In this document: positions 44,000 to 57,545 of the stretch, piece by piece
Layout: each line of letters begins with the position of its first letter
Numbering within the stretch: the first letter of the stretch is position 1
Assembly (NCBI GenBank): GCA_963854835.1
Contig: OY978530.1
Span: 5,014,501 to 5,078,500, forward strand
DNA: 64,000 nucleotides
Source of the DNA: Megamerina dolium
Lineage: Eukaryota > Arthropoda > Insecta > Diptera > Megamerinidae
Reading direction: 5' to 3'
Position numbers and translations under genes: made by a program
The notes under the pieces: model-generated
The model's input: only the letters and a program-made list of their open reading frames with translations
The model's database searches: none
What the model was told of the DNA's origin: nothing

Positions 44000-46310
44000 T
44001 TAATTAATTTACAATGTTTTTCTTTAGTTAAATTTTTTGTGAAAACATCGGCTAGCATTTCATTCGTACAGATATATTCAATATTTACAAGTTTGTTTCT
44101 TACAGCTTCACGCACGTGATGGTATTTGATATCAATATGTTTAGTACGCGCATGATAAACGTTGTTTTTGACGAGTTGTTATGCGCTCAGGTTATCCCCT
44201 AGCACGACAATAGGCGAATCTTTTTTGTGGAAGCCGATTTCCTGTAACAACCTCTTCAAGTATATAGCTTCTTTCGCTCCGGAGGATAGGGCGATATACT
44301 CGGCTTCTGTTGTACTCAATGCCACTGTACTCTGCTTTTTTAAATCCCATGACACTGGGCTGCCGCTCATAATAAACACGTTGCCTGAGTACAACTTTCT
44401 ATCTTTAGTGTCACCACCCCAATCTGCATCGACGTAGCCATATACCTTTGCACCGTCTGGGTGTAACGTAGCTTGAGGTCAATGAGCAAGATGTGTTTAG
44501 CACAGCACTCATGCTCAGTTGTGGGGTTCGTGTTACACTGTGCTAATTTACTCACAGAATGCATTATGTCTGGTCTTGTGGATTTAGCCAAATACATCAG
44601 TCCGCCAATCAGAGTCTAATATGCGCCTTTGTCTGTCATCACGGAGTTATCGTCAACACGTTTTATTTGGAAGCCTGAATCGAGCGGTGTTGCGACAGGA
44701 CGACAGTCGAGCATGACATACTTTTCCAACAGAATGCTGATGTACTGCTTTTGGCTAACTTATATAGAGCCAGTGTTTTTGCCAGGCCTTTGTTCACGAT
44801 TTTAAACTTGTTCGCCAACTTGGCTTTGACTGCTTTTAAGTCATCTTCGTCAGAGCTACCTAAAATTAAATCATCAACATATACGGCTATTAAAAACAAC
44901 TTGCCAAGATTTGTCCTTTTATATAGACACGGTTCATTACTACATGGAGTAAAACCCATGCTCTGTAGCACAGTATCTAGTTTCGAGTTCCACTCTCGCC
45001 CGGATTGCTTTAATCTATAGATGGCTTTATTGGCTGTGTGCCCTTGAGTGATTTCTGGAATACTTTCCTGCTGTTTTGTTATCAATACGTCTGTTGCATA
45101 CACTGCTGCCACCCATCAGTACGCTTTCATTAAATTTGAAGTCTCTTTTGATTACAATTTTCTTGTCTTGCAAATCATATAGGCGGTATGCTTTTGATTC
45201 CTGAGAGTAGCCGACCATTATACATTCTCTACCTTTTGGTCGGAACTTGCGATTTTGTGTTTTATCTAATGCTATTGCTAAACATAGTGGGTGCCGTAGC
45301 TCAGTGGTTAGTGTGTTCGCCTTCTGATCTGTAGGTCGTGGTTCAATACCCGGCTGCTGCATAACAAATTTAATATCGAAAAGATTTTTCTTTCGAACGG
45401 TACCCACCTGTCGGCAAGCAATTGGAATTCTGCCGACAGTAACAACTTGCCATGAAAAAGCTTCTAAAAAGAACTCTGTGACAAAGCTCAGAAAAAGTGA
45501 TGTCATAAGTGTTCTGCCGTTCGGAACCGGCTAAAATAAGTAGGTCCATTTTAATACTGTCCAAAATTTAAGACGCACAACAGTAATGGAAGAGAAGCTC
45601 GGCCAATGAGCCCTTTGGGGCTTTAAGTGCCACATATTTATTTTTATTTTTTTTATTTTTATAGCTAAACACCCAAATACTCTGAGGTGAGCTATACACG
45701 GTTTGCGCTTGTACCAAACTTCATTTGGAGTTACTCCGTCAAGGGCTTTAGTTGTTTCTTTCTTAAACGAACAGTTTTGGGCTCGTTTGTTTAATCCATC
45801 ATGAACTAGCATGCACCGCGCCATTTCGACGAGCGTGCGATTCGTGTGTTCCGCTACGCCGTTTTGCTATGGCGTGTATGAAACAGTAAGCTGACGCAAA
45901 ATACCATATTCTTTTAGGTAATTATGAAACGCGTTGCTCACATACTCACGGCCATTATCGCTTCGAATAGTTTATATTTTTCGACCAGTTTGTCGTTTGA
46001 CAAGATTCCTAAAATCCTTAATAAAATAAATATTAGAAAGTAACGTGCACCACCGATGGATTGTGTGCTAAATGGGCCACACACGTCCGTATGCACCAAG
46101 TCTAAAATGTTCTTCGCCCTATTCTCAGCTGTTTGCGAAAATTTTTGGGTGCATATTTTACTTAACATACATGAAACACATGCTTTATTTTCTGATATTA
46201 TTATATTATTAAAGCCGTGCACTATTTGTTTTGATGCAAGTTCTCTTAAGCTTTGAAAATGTATATGTCCGTACCTATTATGCCATTTAATAGCGTCTTC
46301 TATGCACGAA
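44000..46310 (-). pseudogene. Copia pol (integrase, RT, RNase H), broken
   Basis: Minus-strand pieces in order: integrase zinc remnant CVSCMLSKICTQKF and DLVHTDVCGPF (first Asp, about 46120), a linker with VFGCLAI, the SINE at 45285-45663, CIMVGYSQESKAYRLYD, RT with NKAIYRLKQSGREW, YVDDLILGSSDED (about 44880) and the Copia-type YLAKSTRPDI, then RNase H with STTEAEYIALSSGAKEAIYLKRLL (about 44320-44250). Frames change at least four times. Typical Copia domain order with integrase before RT. Confidence 0.85.
45285..45663 (+). mobile_element. tRNA-derived SINE, best-preserved copy
   Basis: 379 bp flanked by GCTAAACA on both sides (45277-45284, 45664-45671). The tRNA-like head has an A box TAGCTCAGTGGTTAGTGTG (near 45297) and a B box GGTTCAATACC (near 45340). 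A unique body follows, with GTTCTGCCGTTCGGAAC, then TTTGGGGCTTTAAGTGCC and a T/A-rich tail. It is a pol III retroposon, not a tRNA gene, because the cloverleaf does not close. It splits the Copia pol. Confidence 0.9.
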
Positions 46311-46572
46311 AAATTTGACTCTTAATCGTATCGAAATAAATATGTTATTTTCTTTATAGGCTTTAAATGATATTTCATTGGCCTTTTTATTTTTTACGAT
46401 CGCGCATTTGTAAAAGTAACTTCGGTACCGTTCTTAACACCTTTACTAACCGAGAAAAAATTTACTTGCAAAGAAGAATATAAAACATCTTTAAGTGTGA
46501 GTTTACAGTTTGATATTCTAATCTTTACTTCACCTCTACCTTCTGCATAGACAATTAGCTCTCCAGCGACTA

Positions 46573-47538
46573 TTATTTTCTCTTTCTCTTATTTGAATGT
46601 ATCAAACATATTACGATTGTTACACACGTGCGACAATTTTGCAGCTCTTTGTCTTTTCTTTTGACATCTCTGCAATTCGCCGCATAGCGACCTTTTTGTC
46701 CGCAGTTGAAACATTTACCGTTGTTTTTTGCATTATCGTTGTTACTTTTTGTACTCACACTTTTGCTGTACCTTCTAAAATGTTTACCGCTATCATATTT
46801 TCGCAATTGCTGCTGCTGGCGCCACTGTCGCTGTGATGTGCAATGTATGCCTGCTTATTGCAATCGATGACGTCATTATGATTACTTCTGCACTCAAACT
46901 CTTCTAGAAGCATTACCTTAAGTGCATCAAAATCAGGAAGCTTATCTCTTGCTTCCATCGCAATTATGAAACTTTCGTATTTCTTTGGGAGACTTGACAA
47001 AAGGATTATCGATGTTATTTCGCCGGCAAGATCAACTCCAACTTCTGCTAGCTTTTCGACGATATTGGTAAAAGAATTTAAGTACTGTACGTTACCGTCA
47101 TCAGACAAGATTCTAAAGGTTTATATACAATGTGACCTTTCGAGCACGCCATTTTGGTTTTTAAATTGACTCAAGCTTCGTCCATGCTTCGGCTGAAGTC
47201 TCGCACTTCTTTATGTGGTTAAGCTGCTTTGGTTTGACTTTTTCATCTATTTGCTCCCATTCATTGGTATTTGCGGTAGTCTTCTCCAACTTCCCGAAGA
47301 CAACCTTCCATAACTCAGAGTGTAATAAAACACTTCGCAACTGGGCACACCAGGAATCATAATTTGTGTCGTCTAACTTTTCAATCGCGTATAAACTGGT
47401 TCCCATTATGGAACTTCTTCTGCGGACAGCAGTAGTTGAACTAAAACTTAGAGTATCTTCGAACACTTCCTCTTCAATGTCACTATCGCCTTCTGATTTC
47501 GTGGGTAGTCCTAAACCGCTTCGGGTGACTGGGCCCAT
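46573..47538 (-). pseudogene. Copia gag, broken
   Basis: Starts at Met 47538, overlapping the primer site. Contains LDDTNYDSWCAQLRSVL, ETSAEAWTKLES, then stops near 47160 and 47117, then YLNSFTNIVEKLAEVG, ILLSSLPKKYESFI and a knuckle CFNCGQKGRYAANC near 46715, in which the zinc-binding His is replaced by Arg. Clear Copia gag family, inactive. Confidence 0.85.
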
Positions 47539-47542
47539 AACC
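47529..47542 (-). promoter_or_regulatory. Copia primer binding site, initiator tRNA-Met half molecule
   Basis: Minus strand GGTTATGGGCCCAG complements the anticodon region of initiator tRNA-Met (CTGGGCCCATAACC), the primer used by Copia elements. Confidence 0.85.
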
Positions 47543-47544
47543 TA

Positions 47545-48869
<1,325 letters not shown>

Positions 48870-50333
48870 TCAATATGTAGAAAGCAGACGGCGAGACATT
48901 AGTCTTTGAGCTGGACTGGAACCAATTGGTGTGGTGTCTTTTGATAGTTCAGCATCGACAACCTCGTGGCTCACTAAGGCTTTTTTGACGAGACGATTCG
49001 CAATTTTAGCAGTTGACTCGGTTTTACCATTCGATTGTGTATATTTCGATGACGAAGTGGTAACCTTGATCTCCCAACTATTAAAAAATGTTAGATTTTC
49101 TTTACTTACTAGTTGTGTGCATTTGTCACATATGATTGTTTCTGCAATGTCATGCCTAGCGAAGTTCCGCTTGCAACACTCGATTGTTTCTTTCTACATT
49201 AACTCTTTCAGTTAGTATAGCTCGAAAAAATCGGAAAAATAAGCCAGTGAATTTGTTATTATTGTTTGGGTTATTTAATTCGCCTACATCCATTGCAACT
49301 CGGTTAAATGGTAATTGAGGGTTTTCATGCGTTTGCATAAGTAGTTTCTTCGAAGAAATGTCAAATTTGATGCATGTTCAACATGTTCAACATGCTTTCA
49401 ACATATTCCTTAATTTATATATTATTTGGCCACAAAATCGAATCTCGGGCCAATTTTAAACTTGTTTCAATTCCCGGATGACTGCGATGAATTCGTCGTA
49501 ACATATCTACGCGTAATGTTATTGGTATTATTATTCGGTCACTTTTGTATAGCAAACCATTTTCGGGCTCTCTCACTCTCGGGCCATCCATTCCGAACAT
49601 ATTGTGCTAATAATTAGGAGATTTCATCGACATTAGTTTCGTTTTGAATGAGTTTAACTCTCTCATTACTGATGGGGAGGAATTCTACGCTGTTAGTGTT
49701 CTCAAATTCCGGAAATAATTTCTTGATTTCGTAAATTTCTTCTTCATCTTGAGTCAAATTATCACTTGTAGATGTCACTGTTCTTGATAGCAAATCAGCT
49801 ATCCACAACTCTTTACCTGGCTTGTACATAACATTAAGTTTATATCGTTGCGAAGCTCAAAGCATTTTTTGCGAACGGTGCCGTCAGAATTGATTTCTTG
49901 AAAATATTTTGTAAAGGTTTGTGGTGAGATTCTACGCTTATTATCTTACCACAAAAATATTGGTTGAACTTTTTGCACGCATAGGCATTCCTTTTCAATT
50001 TGAGCGAATCGTTGCTCTGTCTCTGTCAACTTCGTAGATACGTAGGCAATGTGTCGACCATTCTGCAACAAAGTGGGACATACACCAGAATGTGAAGAGA
50101 TATACTGTATACTGACGTCGGCATTTACATTGAAATAACCTAATGCTGAAGCAGTTGTAGCTAATTGTTTCAGCATTTCAAATTCACCAGTCTGGTCTTT
50201 TGACCAAGTAGAAATTAAATCTTTCTCAAGTGTTTTCGTAATCGGTTCAAGCACTTCGGATAATTTTGGTAAAAATTGCCAAAAATTAGCCATACCTAAC
50301 ATATGCTGCGTTTTTATTGCATTAGTTGACGTT
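48870..50333 (-). pseudogene. Ty3/Gypsy pol remnant (RT end, RNase H, integrase)
   Basis: Minus strand, right to left: thumb and RNase H traces (LGMANFWQFLPKLSEVLEPI, ALGYFNVNADVSIQYISSHS, ERFAQIEKECL-like), connection YKPGKELWIADLLSRT, integrase zinc region RRIHRSHPGIETSLKLARDS, core start LPFNRVAMDVGELN, and DNA reading SNGKTES and GSSPAQRLMSRRL from the integrase C-terminal side. Annotations often call this type K02A2.6-like. Multiple stops. Truncated on the right by the RTE copy at 50334. Confidence 0.8.
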
Positions 50334-51725
50334 GGCATGCCTGATGATTGGAGGCTCAGTGTTCTCTGTCCTGTACATAAAAAAGGAGACCCCACAATTT
50401 GCGCCAACTACCGTGGAATAAGTCTCCTGAGCATCGCATACAAGGTTCTATCGAGCGTATTGTGTGAAAGGTTGAAGCCTATGCTCAGCAACCTGATTGG
50501 ACCTTATCAGTGTGGCTTCAGACCTGGTAAATCCACCATTGACCAGATTTTCACACTGCGCCAAAGCCTGGAGCAGACCCAAGAAAAACAGATCGACACA
50601 CAGCACCTATTTGTTGATTATAAAGCCGCGTTTTACAGTCCGGTAAGGGATTACCTCTACGCAACACTGTCTGAGTTCGGTATTCCTGCAAAGCTCATTC
50701 GACTTTGTAGAATGACACTGCATAACTCCTGTTGTGCAGTGAAAATTGGGAAGGACCTCTCCGCACCGTTTAATACTGAACGGGGTTTCAGACAAGGTAA
50801 TTCGTTATCGTGCGACTTCTTCAATCTTATTATGGAGAAAATAATACGCTGATCTACGACATAATGGCACTATCTTCAACAAAAGTGTCATGCTGTTAGC
50901 GTATGCCGACGATATTGACATAATCGGCATGAACACGCGAGCAGTCAGTGCAGCATTCTCAGAGTTGGAAAGAGAGTCGCGTCGGATGGGTCTCACGGTG
51001 AACGAGGGCAAGACGAAGTATCTAGTGTCAACAAACAAAGAGTCCGGGCGTCTTGGACAGCACGTCACTGTTGACAACTACGCTTTTGAAGTAGTAAGGG
51101 ACTTTGTCTATCTTGGAATCAGCATTAACAGCAGTAATTACGTCAGCTTGGAGATCATGCGTAGGATAACTTTTGCTAACAGGTGTTACTTTGGGCTGAG
51201 TAAGCAATTAAGAAGTCGAGCCCTCTCTCGAAGAACGAAAACTACACTCTACAAGTCTCTCATCATGCCTGTCCTAACATATGGCGCTGAATCCTGGACA
51301 ATTTCCACCTCAGATGAGCGAATGTTTGGGGTTTTCGAGAGAAAAGTCCTACGCAAGATCTTTGGACCTATTTGCGTTGGTGGCGAGTACCGAATAAGGT
51401 ACAACCATGAGCTGTACGAGCCGTATGCCGATATTGACATAGTAAAGCGCATCAAAATCCAGCGGCTGCGCTGTCTAGGTCATGTCGAGCGAATGGAAGC
51501 ACACGCTCCAGCTAAGAGGGTGTTATATTCGAAACCTGCTGGAGGACGGCGCAGAAGAGGAAGACCAAACCTCCGATGGAAAGACCAAGTACTGGAGAAC
51601 CTGACGGCGCTTGGAATTTCTAACTGGCGCCAGCTAGCGAAGAACAGAGATGACTGGCGAAGCATGTTATTTTCGGCCTAAATCGATATTCGGTTGTTAT
51701 GGCCACATAAGTAAGTAAGTAAGTA
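50334..51725 (+). mobile_element. 5'-truncated RTE copy
   Basis: Starts at the RT motif MPDDWRLSVLCPVHKKGDP and ends with four AAGT tail units. It separates a Gypsy remnant from a mariner fragment. No target duplication recognised. Confidence 0.9.
50337..51681 (+). pseudogene. RTE reverse transcriptase, 5-bp deletion
   Basis: Two frames: 50337-50852 and 50890-51681. Compared with 25773-26963 five bases (AGCTG) are missing near 50849, shifting the frame between RGFRQGNSLSC and LLAYADDIDIIG. The motif AAFDSPV reads AAFYSPV here. The rest, including VLRKIFGPICVGGEYR, is conserved. Confidence 0.9.
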
Positions 51726-51734
51726 TATAATATA

Positions 51735-51996
51735 TAGCACTTTTTGAAATGCCTGTAATCTTACTTAACTTAAGCACCTTCCGCCGGTGATCATCCAATA
51801 CCATTTTGTGGATTTTCTTAACCGTTTCTGGCGTGGCCACCTCAATTGTCGACCACTACAGTGTTCGTCTTGGTAGCTCGTACGACCTTGTTTAAACTCT
51901 GCCACCCAATATTTTTTGGTTGTAAATGAAGGAGCAGACTCCCCCAGAGTAGAATCGAGTTCGGCTTTAATATTCAATGGACTGAGACATTTCAAA
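51735..51996 (-). mobile_element. Mariner fragment (N-terminal transposase part)
   Basis: Minus strand has TTKKYWVAEFKQGRTSYQDE in one frame and TVKKIHKMVLDDHRRK-type sequence in another, the mariner helix-turn-helix region. It matches the right part of 58515-59260. Cut on the left by the RTE copy. Confidence 0.8.
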
Positions 51997-52189
51997 TGAA
52001 AGTATTAAATTACATAATGGTGACCAATTTTTACCATGTTTACATGTTCACTGAGGTCGTTAACTTTCGATGGCTCAAAGATATTTTTTCTAAACAACGT
52101 TTCGCCTTGAAACTTAAAATATATGTTTTGTAATGTTGCCACTGTAGTTCTGGGACCGTCCTCGTAACATAACATAAAATGCTTAATAG

Positions 52190-52530
52190 ATACAGTTTCA
52201 TCGACAACATTATTAGACAAGAACGATTTAAACTTGACAAACCTATAACATTGAAGACATTAAACGGAAAATAATTCGCAGAAAACGAGGTAATAACAGA
52301 ATTGCCAAAACACAGACCTAATGGCCTGATATAACAATTAGCAACAAATTCCCGATAATCAACATTGATATTATCCTCAAAAAACTTAAAAGTTTTTCGG
52401 TCTTAAGGACAAAATTGAACCAATACAGAAACTAAAGCTGCCACAAACAGTAAAACAAATAAAATCGTTTTTTGGAGCAACTGGATATTAAAATTTCTTA
52501 TCGAAATATGAATTATTCTACCCCGTCGAA
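52190..52530 (+). pseudogene. Ty3/Gypsy protease and RT traces, unit A
   Basis: Plus strand reads FIDNIIRQERFKLDKPITLK (protease-like) and, after a deletion, ISNKFPIINIDIILKKLK and KQIKSFFGATGY (RT). Heavily broken. The reverse strand has a longer frame here, which is an antisense shadow. Confidence 0.6.
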
Positions 52531-52778
52531 TACATACGTATCTATCGACTCGTACGACATTAGGTCTAGACGCATGACGAGTCAACGCAAGCCATTAACA
52601 AAGAGAACACATACAAATATAGACCTCCACGTAGATAAAGTTTACATAACATAACTTCCTTTTGTTGTTTTTGTATTTTTAAATTGGTTCCGTCACACCG
52701 GTTATGCTCCGGCTAGTGAAGGCCGATTGGTCATAGTTTGCAACTGACCATGGTGGAACCACGAAGAGATAATAAATA

Positions 52779-53506
52779 CGCGGGCGGATTGATAAAGTAG
52801 CTACCTAAGTACGAAAAAGGCATCACAAATACAAAAACTTTTTGAAATTGGGATCTGTCAAACGTCAGCTGTTAAAATTTCACCCAAATTCATCGATTCG
52901 TTTATTTGTTGTAGTCGTTTAAAGTAACCAACTTTTGTGTTTCTTGAAAAATGGAAAAAAGCGAATTTCGTACAGTGATTAAAAACTATTATTTGAAAGG
53001 GAAAACGGCGAAAGAGACAAAAGAAAAGCTCGATAAACATTACGGTGAGCCTGCTCTGTCAGATTACATGGTAAAATATTGGATTGCTGAATTTAAACGC
53101 GGCCGAACAAGCACTGCAACAATACCATCAACAGGAAGGCCAAAAGAGGTGGTTACTGAAGAAAATATCAAGAAAATACGATGCTAAAATTACGTGAAAT
53201 ACACTTCGAATTGGTTGATCATCCACCTTATAGTCCAGATTTAGCTCCTCGAGATTTTTTCATGTTTCCAAACTTGAAAAAATGGCTCGCAGGAAAAAGA
53301 TTCAGCTCAAACGAAGAAGTGATTACTGAAACTAACGCGTATTTTGAGGGGTTCCTGAAATCGTATTATTCAGATGGTATAAAAAAGTTGGAATATCGTC
53401 TTACTAAGTGTGTCGAAGTAAAAGGAGACTATGTTGAGAAATAAATGGTATTTGAAAAAAAATGTTTTTTTCCTACTTAGGTAGCTTCATTATCAATCCG
53501 CCCTTG
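52779..53506 (+). mobile_element. Mariner element, unit A copy, core deleted
   Basis: 728 bp between TA dinucleotides. TIRs GGGCGGATTGATAAAGTAGC and its inverse. Keeps the N-terminus (MEKSEFRTVIKNYYLKGKTA, 52951 on) and the C-terminus (LVDHPPYSPDLAPRDFFMF, 53215 on). About 500 bases encoding the first two catalytic residues are gone. The third Asp is present in APRDFF. Confidence 0.9.
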
Positions 53507-54118
53507 TATCTTCTCCCCGAACAGAAAACAAACGAAACTAACCCACTCACTCACTTGTACACATACACCCACTCCCATACCAACGACTGTTGGTATAGTA
53601 TGTGGCATCTACTCCATGATCGAATGGTATTCAACTCCGAAAAATGTTCGAGCACACTCACCCCTCCCACCAATTTATTAATCATACAAATTGAAATGGA
53701 ATCATTAGTCCTACGGAATACCAATTGAATTTGAATTAATACTTAAAGTGGAACGCTCGTGGCATAGACACACACACCTGCGCATTCGTTTTGATTGTTG
53801 TTTTTGCTTTCGTTTCTAGCATATAGATCCTAGCCGTCCAAGAGTAGCACCATGTGTAGTTTGCCTTCATGTTTTCACACCAACGATAACGATGTGTAAG
53901 CACGATGTATTGCTTTCGCTTCTCAGTTGCTGTTTAGCATGACGAAGCAAGAATGTTGCGCATGTTTGAAAGAAACAGTGAACACGAAAATAAATGACAA
54001 TATGCTACGATGCTTGCTCACTATTTTATAGTTCACATTTTTTTATGTTGTGGATTCTCAGTCTCTGTTGCACTTTTAAAAAAGCAATATGGTTGCTCAT
54101 GTTTAAAAAAAAACATGA
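53507..54118. other. hAT 5' flank, no protein recognised
   Basis: Shared with 61815-62426. Short CA-rich patches. No protein recognised. Confidence 0.4.
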
Positions 54119-54986
54119 ATGTTATACTTTTGCGCATATAATAATAAGAATATGCTGCAATGCTTGCTATGTGAGCGAATTTTCAGTTCACAAAGGCTTT
54201 TTTCCTTAAACAGGCATTTTAAGAATTACCATAAAGAAGTAGCTTCCCTTTCTAGTTCAGAAAAATTGATATTGTTTCATAAATCAAAGAGGAAATTAAT
54301 TTCGGATGATGTCCCAAATGAAAATACAGTAAAAAGAAATTACGAAATTAAAAAGGCATCCTTTGTTGTAGCTTTGTTTTTAGCAATACAATTCGCCCAA
54401 ATAAAGATATGTATTTTTAAAATCTTTAGCGAAAGAATTTTTTGCATGTTTCGAAGGAGTAGGCAATCAAATCTGTGACATTTTAAATTATGTTCCATTG
54501 ACCAGGCAAACCATTACACGTAGAACCGAAAAAATAAGAATTTGTATTTTATCCGAATTGAAACTGCTATTAGAAAAGTGTGATTTTTTTGTCAGATGTC
54601 AATAACATAGGTCAACTGATTATTTTTGTTAAAGTAATTAATAAAAAGACCAAGTACTGGAGAACCTGACGGCGCTTGGAATTTCTAACTGGCGCCAGCT
54701 AGCGAAGAACAGAGATGGCTGGCGAAGCATGTTATTTTCGGCCTAAATCGATATTCGGTTGTTATGGCCACATAAAGAAAGAAGAATTAATAAAAATTTT
54801 GAATCCAGTGAAAATTTACTTTCGGTTGTTGCATTTCATGGCCACGTTAATGGAGAAACTCTTTTTGACTCCGTCAATAAACATGTGTTTTCAATATGTA
54901 GTCCAAATAAATTGAGTTCAATTTGTACAGATGGTGCCAAAAACATGGTAGGAAAAAACTGGTCTCATAGGAGGGTTAATGAATAA
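54119..54986 (+). pseudogene. hAT transposase remnant (GTF2IRD2/Charlie-like), unit A
   Basis: Begins with a zinc-finger-like LQCLLCERIFSSQRLFSLNRH, then ASFVVALFLAIQFAQIK. In unit B the SLDESTDVNNIGQLIIFVKV motif follows, and both copies end with SSICTDGAKNMVGKNW, the hAT second catalytic region. Unit A lacks about 20 bases around the SLDEST motif. An RTE tail interrupts both copies. Frames are broken throughout. Confidence 0.75.
54647..54784 (+). mobile_element. 138-bp RTE 3' fragment in hAT, unit A
   Basis: Flanked by AATTAATAAAA on both sides (54636-54646, 54785-54795). Encodes the last RTE residues (NWRQLAKNRDGWRSMLFSA) and ends GGCCACATAAAGAAAG. Confidence 0.9.
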
Positions 54987-55310
54987 TGATATAAATGTGC
55001 CTGCATAAATGTGACTTAATCGCGGCAAAAGTTTGGAACTTACTTAATTTGAGATAAGAAGTTCAGTTGTTTCTGGAGCAAAATAATGAAAAATAATTAG
55101 CAGATTAAATCAAAAATGAATACTTTAGCTCAGAACTGAAATTTTATGTGATATAACACAGTTAATAAATGAGGTGAATCTCGCTATGCAAGGGCAAAAT
55201 AAGCATATTTTTGACCTCATCTTACACATAACTCAGAAAACAATAACACATGCTCAGAACAACTGAACTTTTTGACCAAATAAAAATCACCTTACAGTCT
55301 GGTCCGACCA

Positions 55311-56538
55311 AATTATACCCTGCATATGTAGATATAAATATAATAAGTTTACTCGAATATCCATCTTTTTCTTTCATTTACACTTTTTGAGAAACAATTT
55401 TTGCACATACTACTAATTTACCCCCGAAATGTGGTTGACTTTGACGAAGTACTTTGTATGTTATAAGCGTTCTAAAAGGAATAATTTAACGGAGGTTTTT
55501 AAGATAATTCCGAGGCTTAGTATGGGAGCTATATAAAAAGTGGGCGTGGCTTACCTCTTTCTTGTAAATCCAATTAGTTTTTCATTATTAATCCACACCA
55601 TCACGTTGAATAGTTCGTAAGTTATAGCGGTTTAAATTTTTCTCAACTTTGTATAGTAGCCCCATTAAGAAGTGGGCGTGGCCAGATTATGTACAACTAC
55701 CGTATTAACCTAAGTAGTAATTAAGATTGTTCTAGACAGAAGATTGCAGAAGCTGCAGCTATCTCAATTTAAAAGAAATTCAGTCGTTCTGTATTGGAGT
55801 CACTATAAACAATAGGCGTGGCTGACCCATTTCCTGTGAGTATATTTGCTCTTACAGTACTACCTTAAATCTTAAATCTGGTTGATCTACGTTAAATGGT
55901 TTGAAAGTTATGGAGCTTAAAAGTTTTCGTTTAATTCCCTCGACTTTGTATGGGAGACCCATGAAGGAGTAAACGTGGCACACCACGTGATTTTCTACCA
56001 TATTATTTCCGACTACCATGTTAATCTAAATGTCAATTATGGTTATTCTGGACATAAGATTCTAAGTTACAGCTGTTTCAATTTAAAAGAAGTACAGGCA
56101 CTTAATATGGGAGCTACAATAAAAAGTATGCGTGGCTCGCCCATTTTTGGCTATGTAGTAGTATAATGTAACTCTATGTGCCAAACATTGTTGTCCCAGA
56201 TGGTATATTAAGTAAGTTATAGCAAATTAAAGATTTTGAAAATTCCGAGGTTAGTCGCTTTGAATGCTTGGTGTGGGCGTGGCTATTGACCGAACATGCC
56301 CAATATCAATCCCCTCCGTACCCTTGGATCATAGGTTACTTATGCCAAATTTCGTCAAAATAATCAGCCAGGTGACAGACAGACGGACGGACGGACGGAC
56401 ATCGTTAAATCGAAAATTTAAGCGACGTTGATCACGAATATATATAATTTTCTATATCTCCGGAGATTCCTTCAAGTGGTTACAAACATCTGACCGAACT
56501 GAATATACCTTGCATATTGCATTATGCAGGGTATAATT
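55311..56538. mobile_element. DINE/mini-me-like element with GGAC tract
   Basis: Ends AATTATACCCTGCAT and ATGCAGGGTATAATT, about 1.23 kb. Contains about six diverged 130-160 base units, each carrying a (G/A)GGCGTGGC-like motif (near 55542, 55674, 55815, 55972, 56129, 56275). A (GGAC)n proto-microsatellite lies at about 56380-56400, followed by GATCACGAATATATATAATT. The layout resembles dipteran INE-1/DINE/mini-me (Helentron-type) elements. No ORF. Confidence 0.65.
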
Positions 56539-57356
56539 AAGGGTAATTAAAAAAACATTTGATAATTTGCATTAATGGCTTACTTAATTTTTTAATTTTT
56601 TATGTTAAAATTTTTCCGTGCGCACTCTGCAGTTTTAGAGTAAGCTTCATACTTCAAATGGAAACGTTTTATGGTTTTCAAAGGGTTTTATTTTATGATG
56701 AAAAAATGTTCGATTAGGGGGTAGAATCAGAGGAAATAAATTAAATTTTTTAATGGTTCATGGATTATCAAAGTCATATATGAAGCACACCACCCCATCC
56801 TCCCACCACCAAATCCAATGAATTTGTAATATGGAATCTTTTTAGGAATTTGAAGAATTTGAATTCAACTCAACACCCGCACCTCAACACCAACATGTTC
56901 GTGTTCCTTTCTTCTGCACTTCGTTTTCTTCTGCTTCTGTTCTTCTGTTTGTTGTTTTTCTTTACTTCGTCCCCATGGTATATGGGGTACTCATAATTAT
57001 TTTTTTGAATTTCGTTACGTAGAGGCGTATATATTATGAGAATTTTGAATTTTCATGCTGTAGAAAATAACCAGAAAATTCGTGCGAAACTTTTCTCAGA
57101 TTGAACTGTTATATACAGATATATATGCACAAAAGTAGATGATGTAGTAGAGGAATAAATGAATTACACATGAATATTGGATATTCGTAAATCAATTTTA
57201 TTTTTCTGATAAGGATATTATGGTACATAAAGTTTTATTAACAAAGTAATTGTAATTTTTTTTATAAAATGAAATAAAATGGAGATATTATTTCTTAAAA
57301 AATACACTGGAATGAATTAAATCGTATGTAATAATATGAATGACTATACATACATT
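56539..57356. other. Unassigned AT-rich stretch
   Basis: No gene or clear repeat seen. Confidence 0.4.
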
Positions 57357-57545
57357 ATACTTTATTACTTATGTGACCATTACAAACGAAAATCGATTTA
57401 GGCCTAATTTAGCATGCTTCGCCAGCATTATCTTTTCTTCGGTAGCTAGTGGTAGTTAGAAATTCCAGCGGCTTCCAAATATAACACATTCTTAGGTGGA
57501 GCGTGATCATCCATTCGCTCGACATGACCTAACTAGTGCATCAGC
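57357..57545 (-). mobile_element. RTE 3' fragment, diverged
   Basis: CTTATGTGACCATTACAAAC and GAAATTCCAGCGGCTT are diverged inverses of the RTE tail and its last coding part. Older than the other RTE copies. Confidence 0.7.

Larger units (their letters stand above)
51735..55669 (+). repeat. Direct composite duplication, unit A
   Basis: Order: mariner fragment, Gypsy protease/RT traces, second mariner, hAT remnant with RTE insert, start of the DINE-like element. The same order recurs at 58990-64000. Differences: unit A lacks about 540 bases of Gypsy and about 500 bases of the second mariner that unit B keeps. Confidence 0.9.

Noticed and set aside
45285..45360. Possible tRNA gene
   Set aside because: A and B boxes are present but the cloverleaf and acceptor stem do not form; it is the head of a SINE with a target duplication.
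52005..52220. Minus-strand frame MSNNVVDETVSIKHF and its twin at 59278
   Set aside because: The plus strand reads as Gypsy protease, so this is its antisense shadow, duplicated with the segment.
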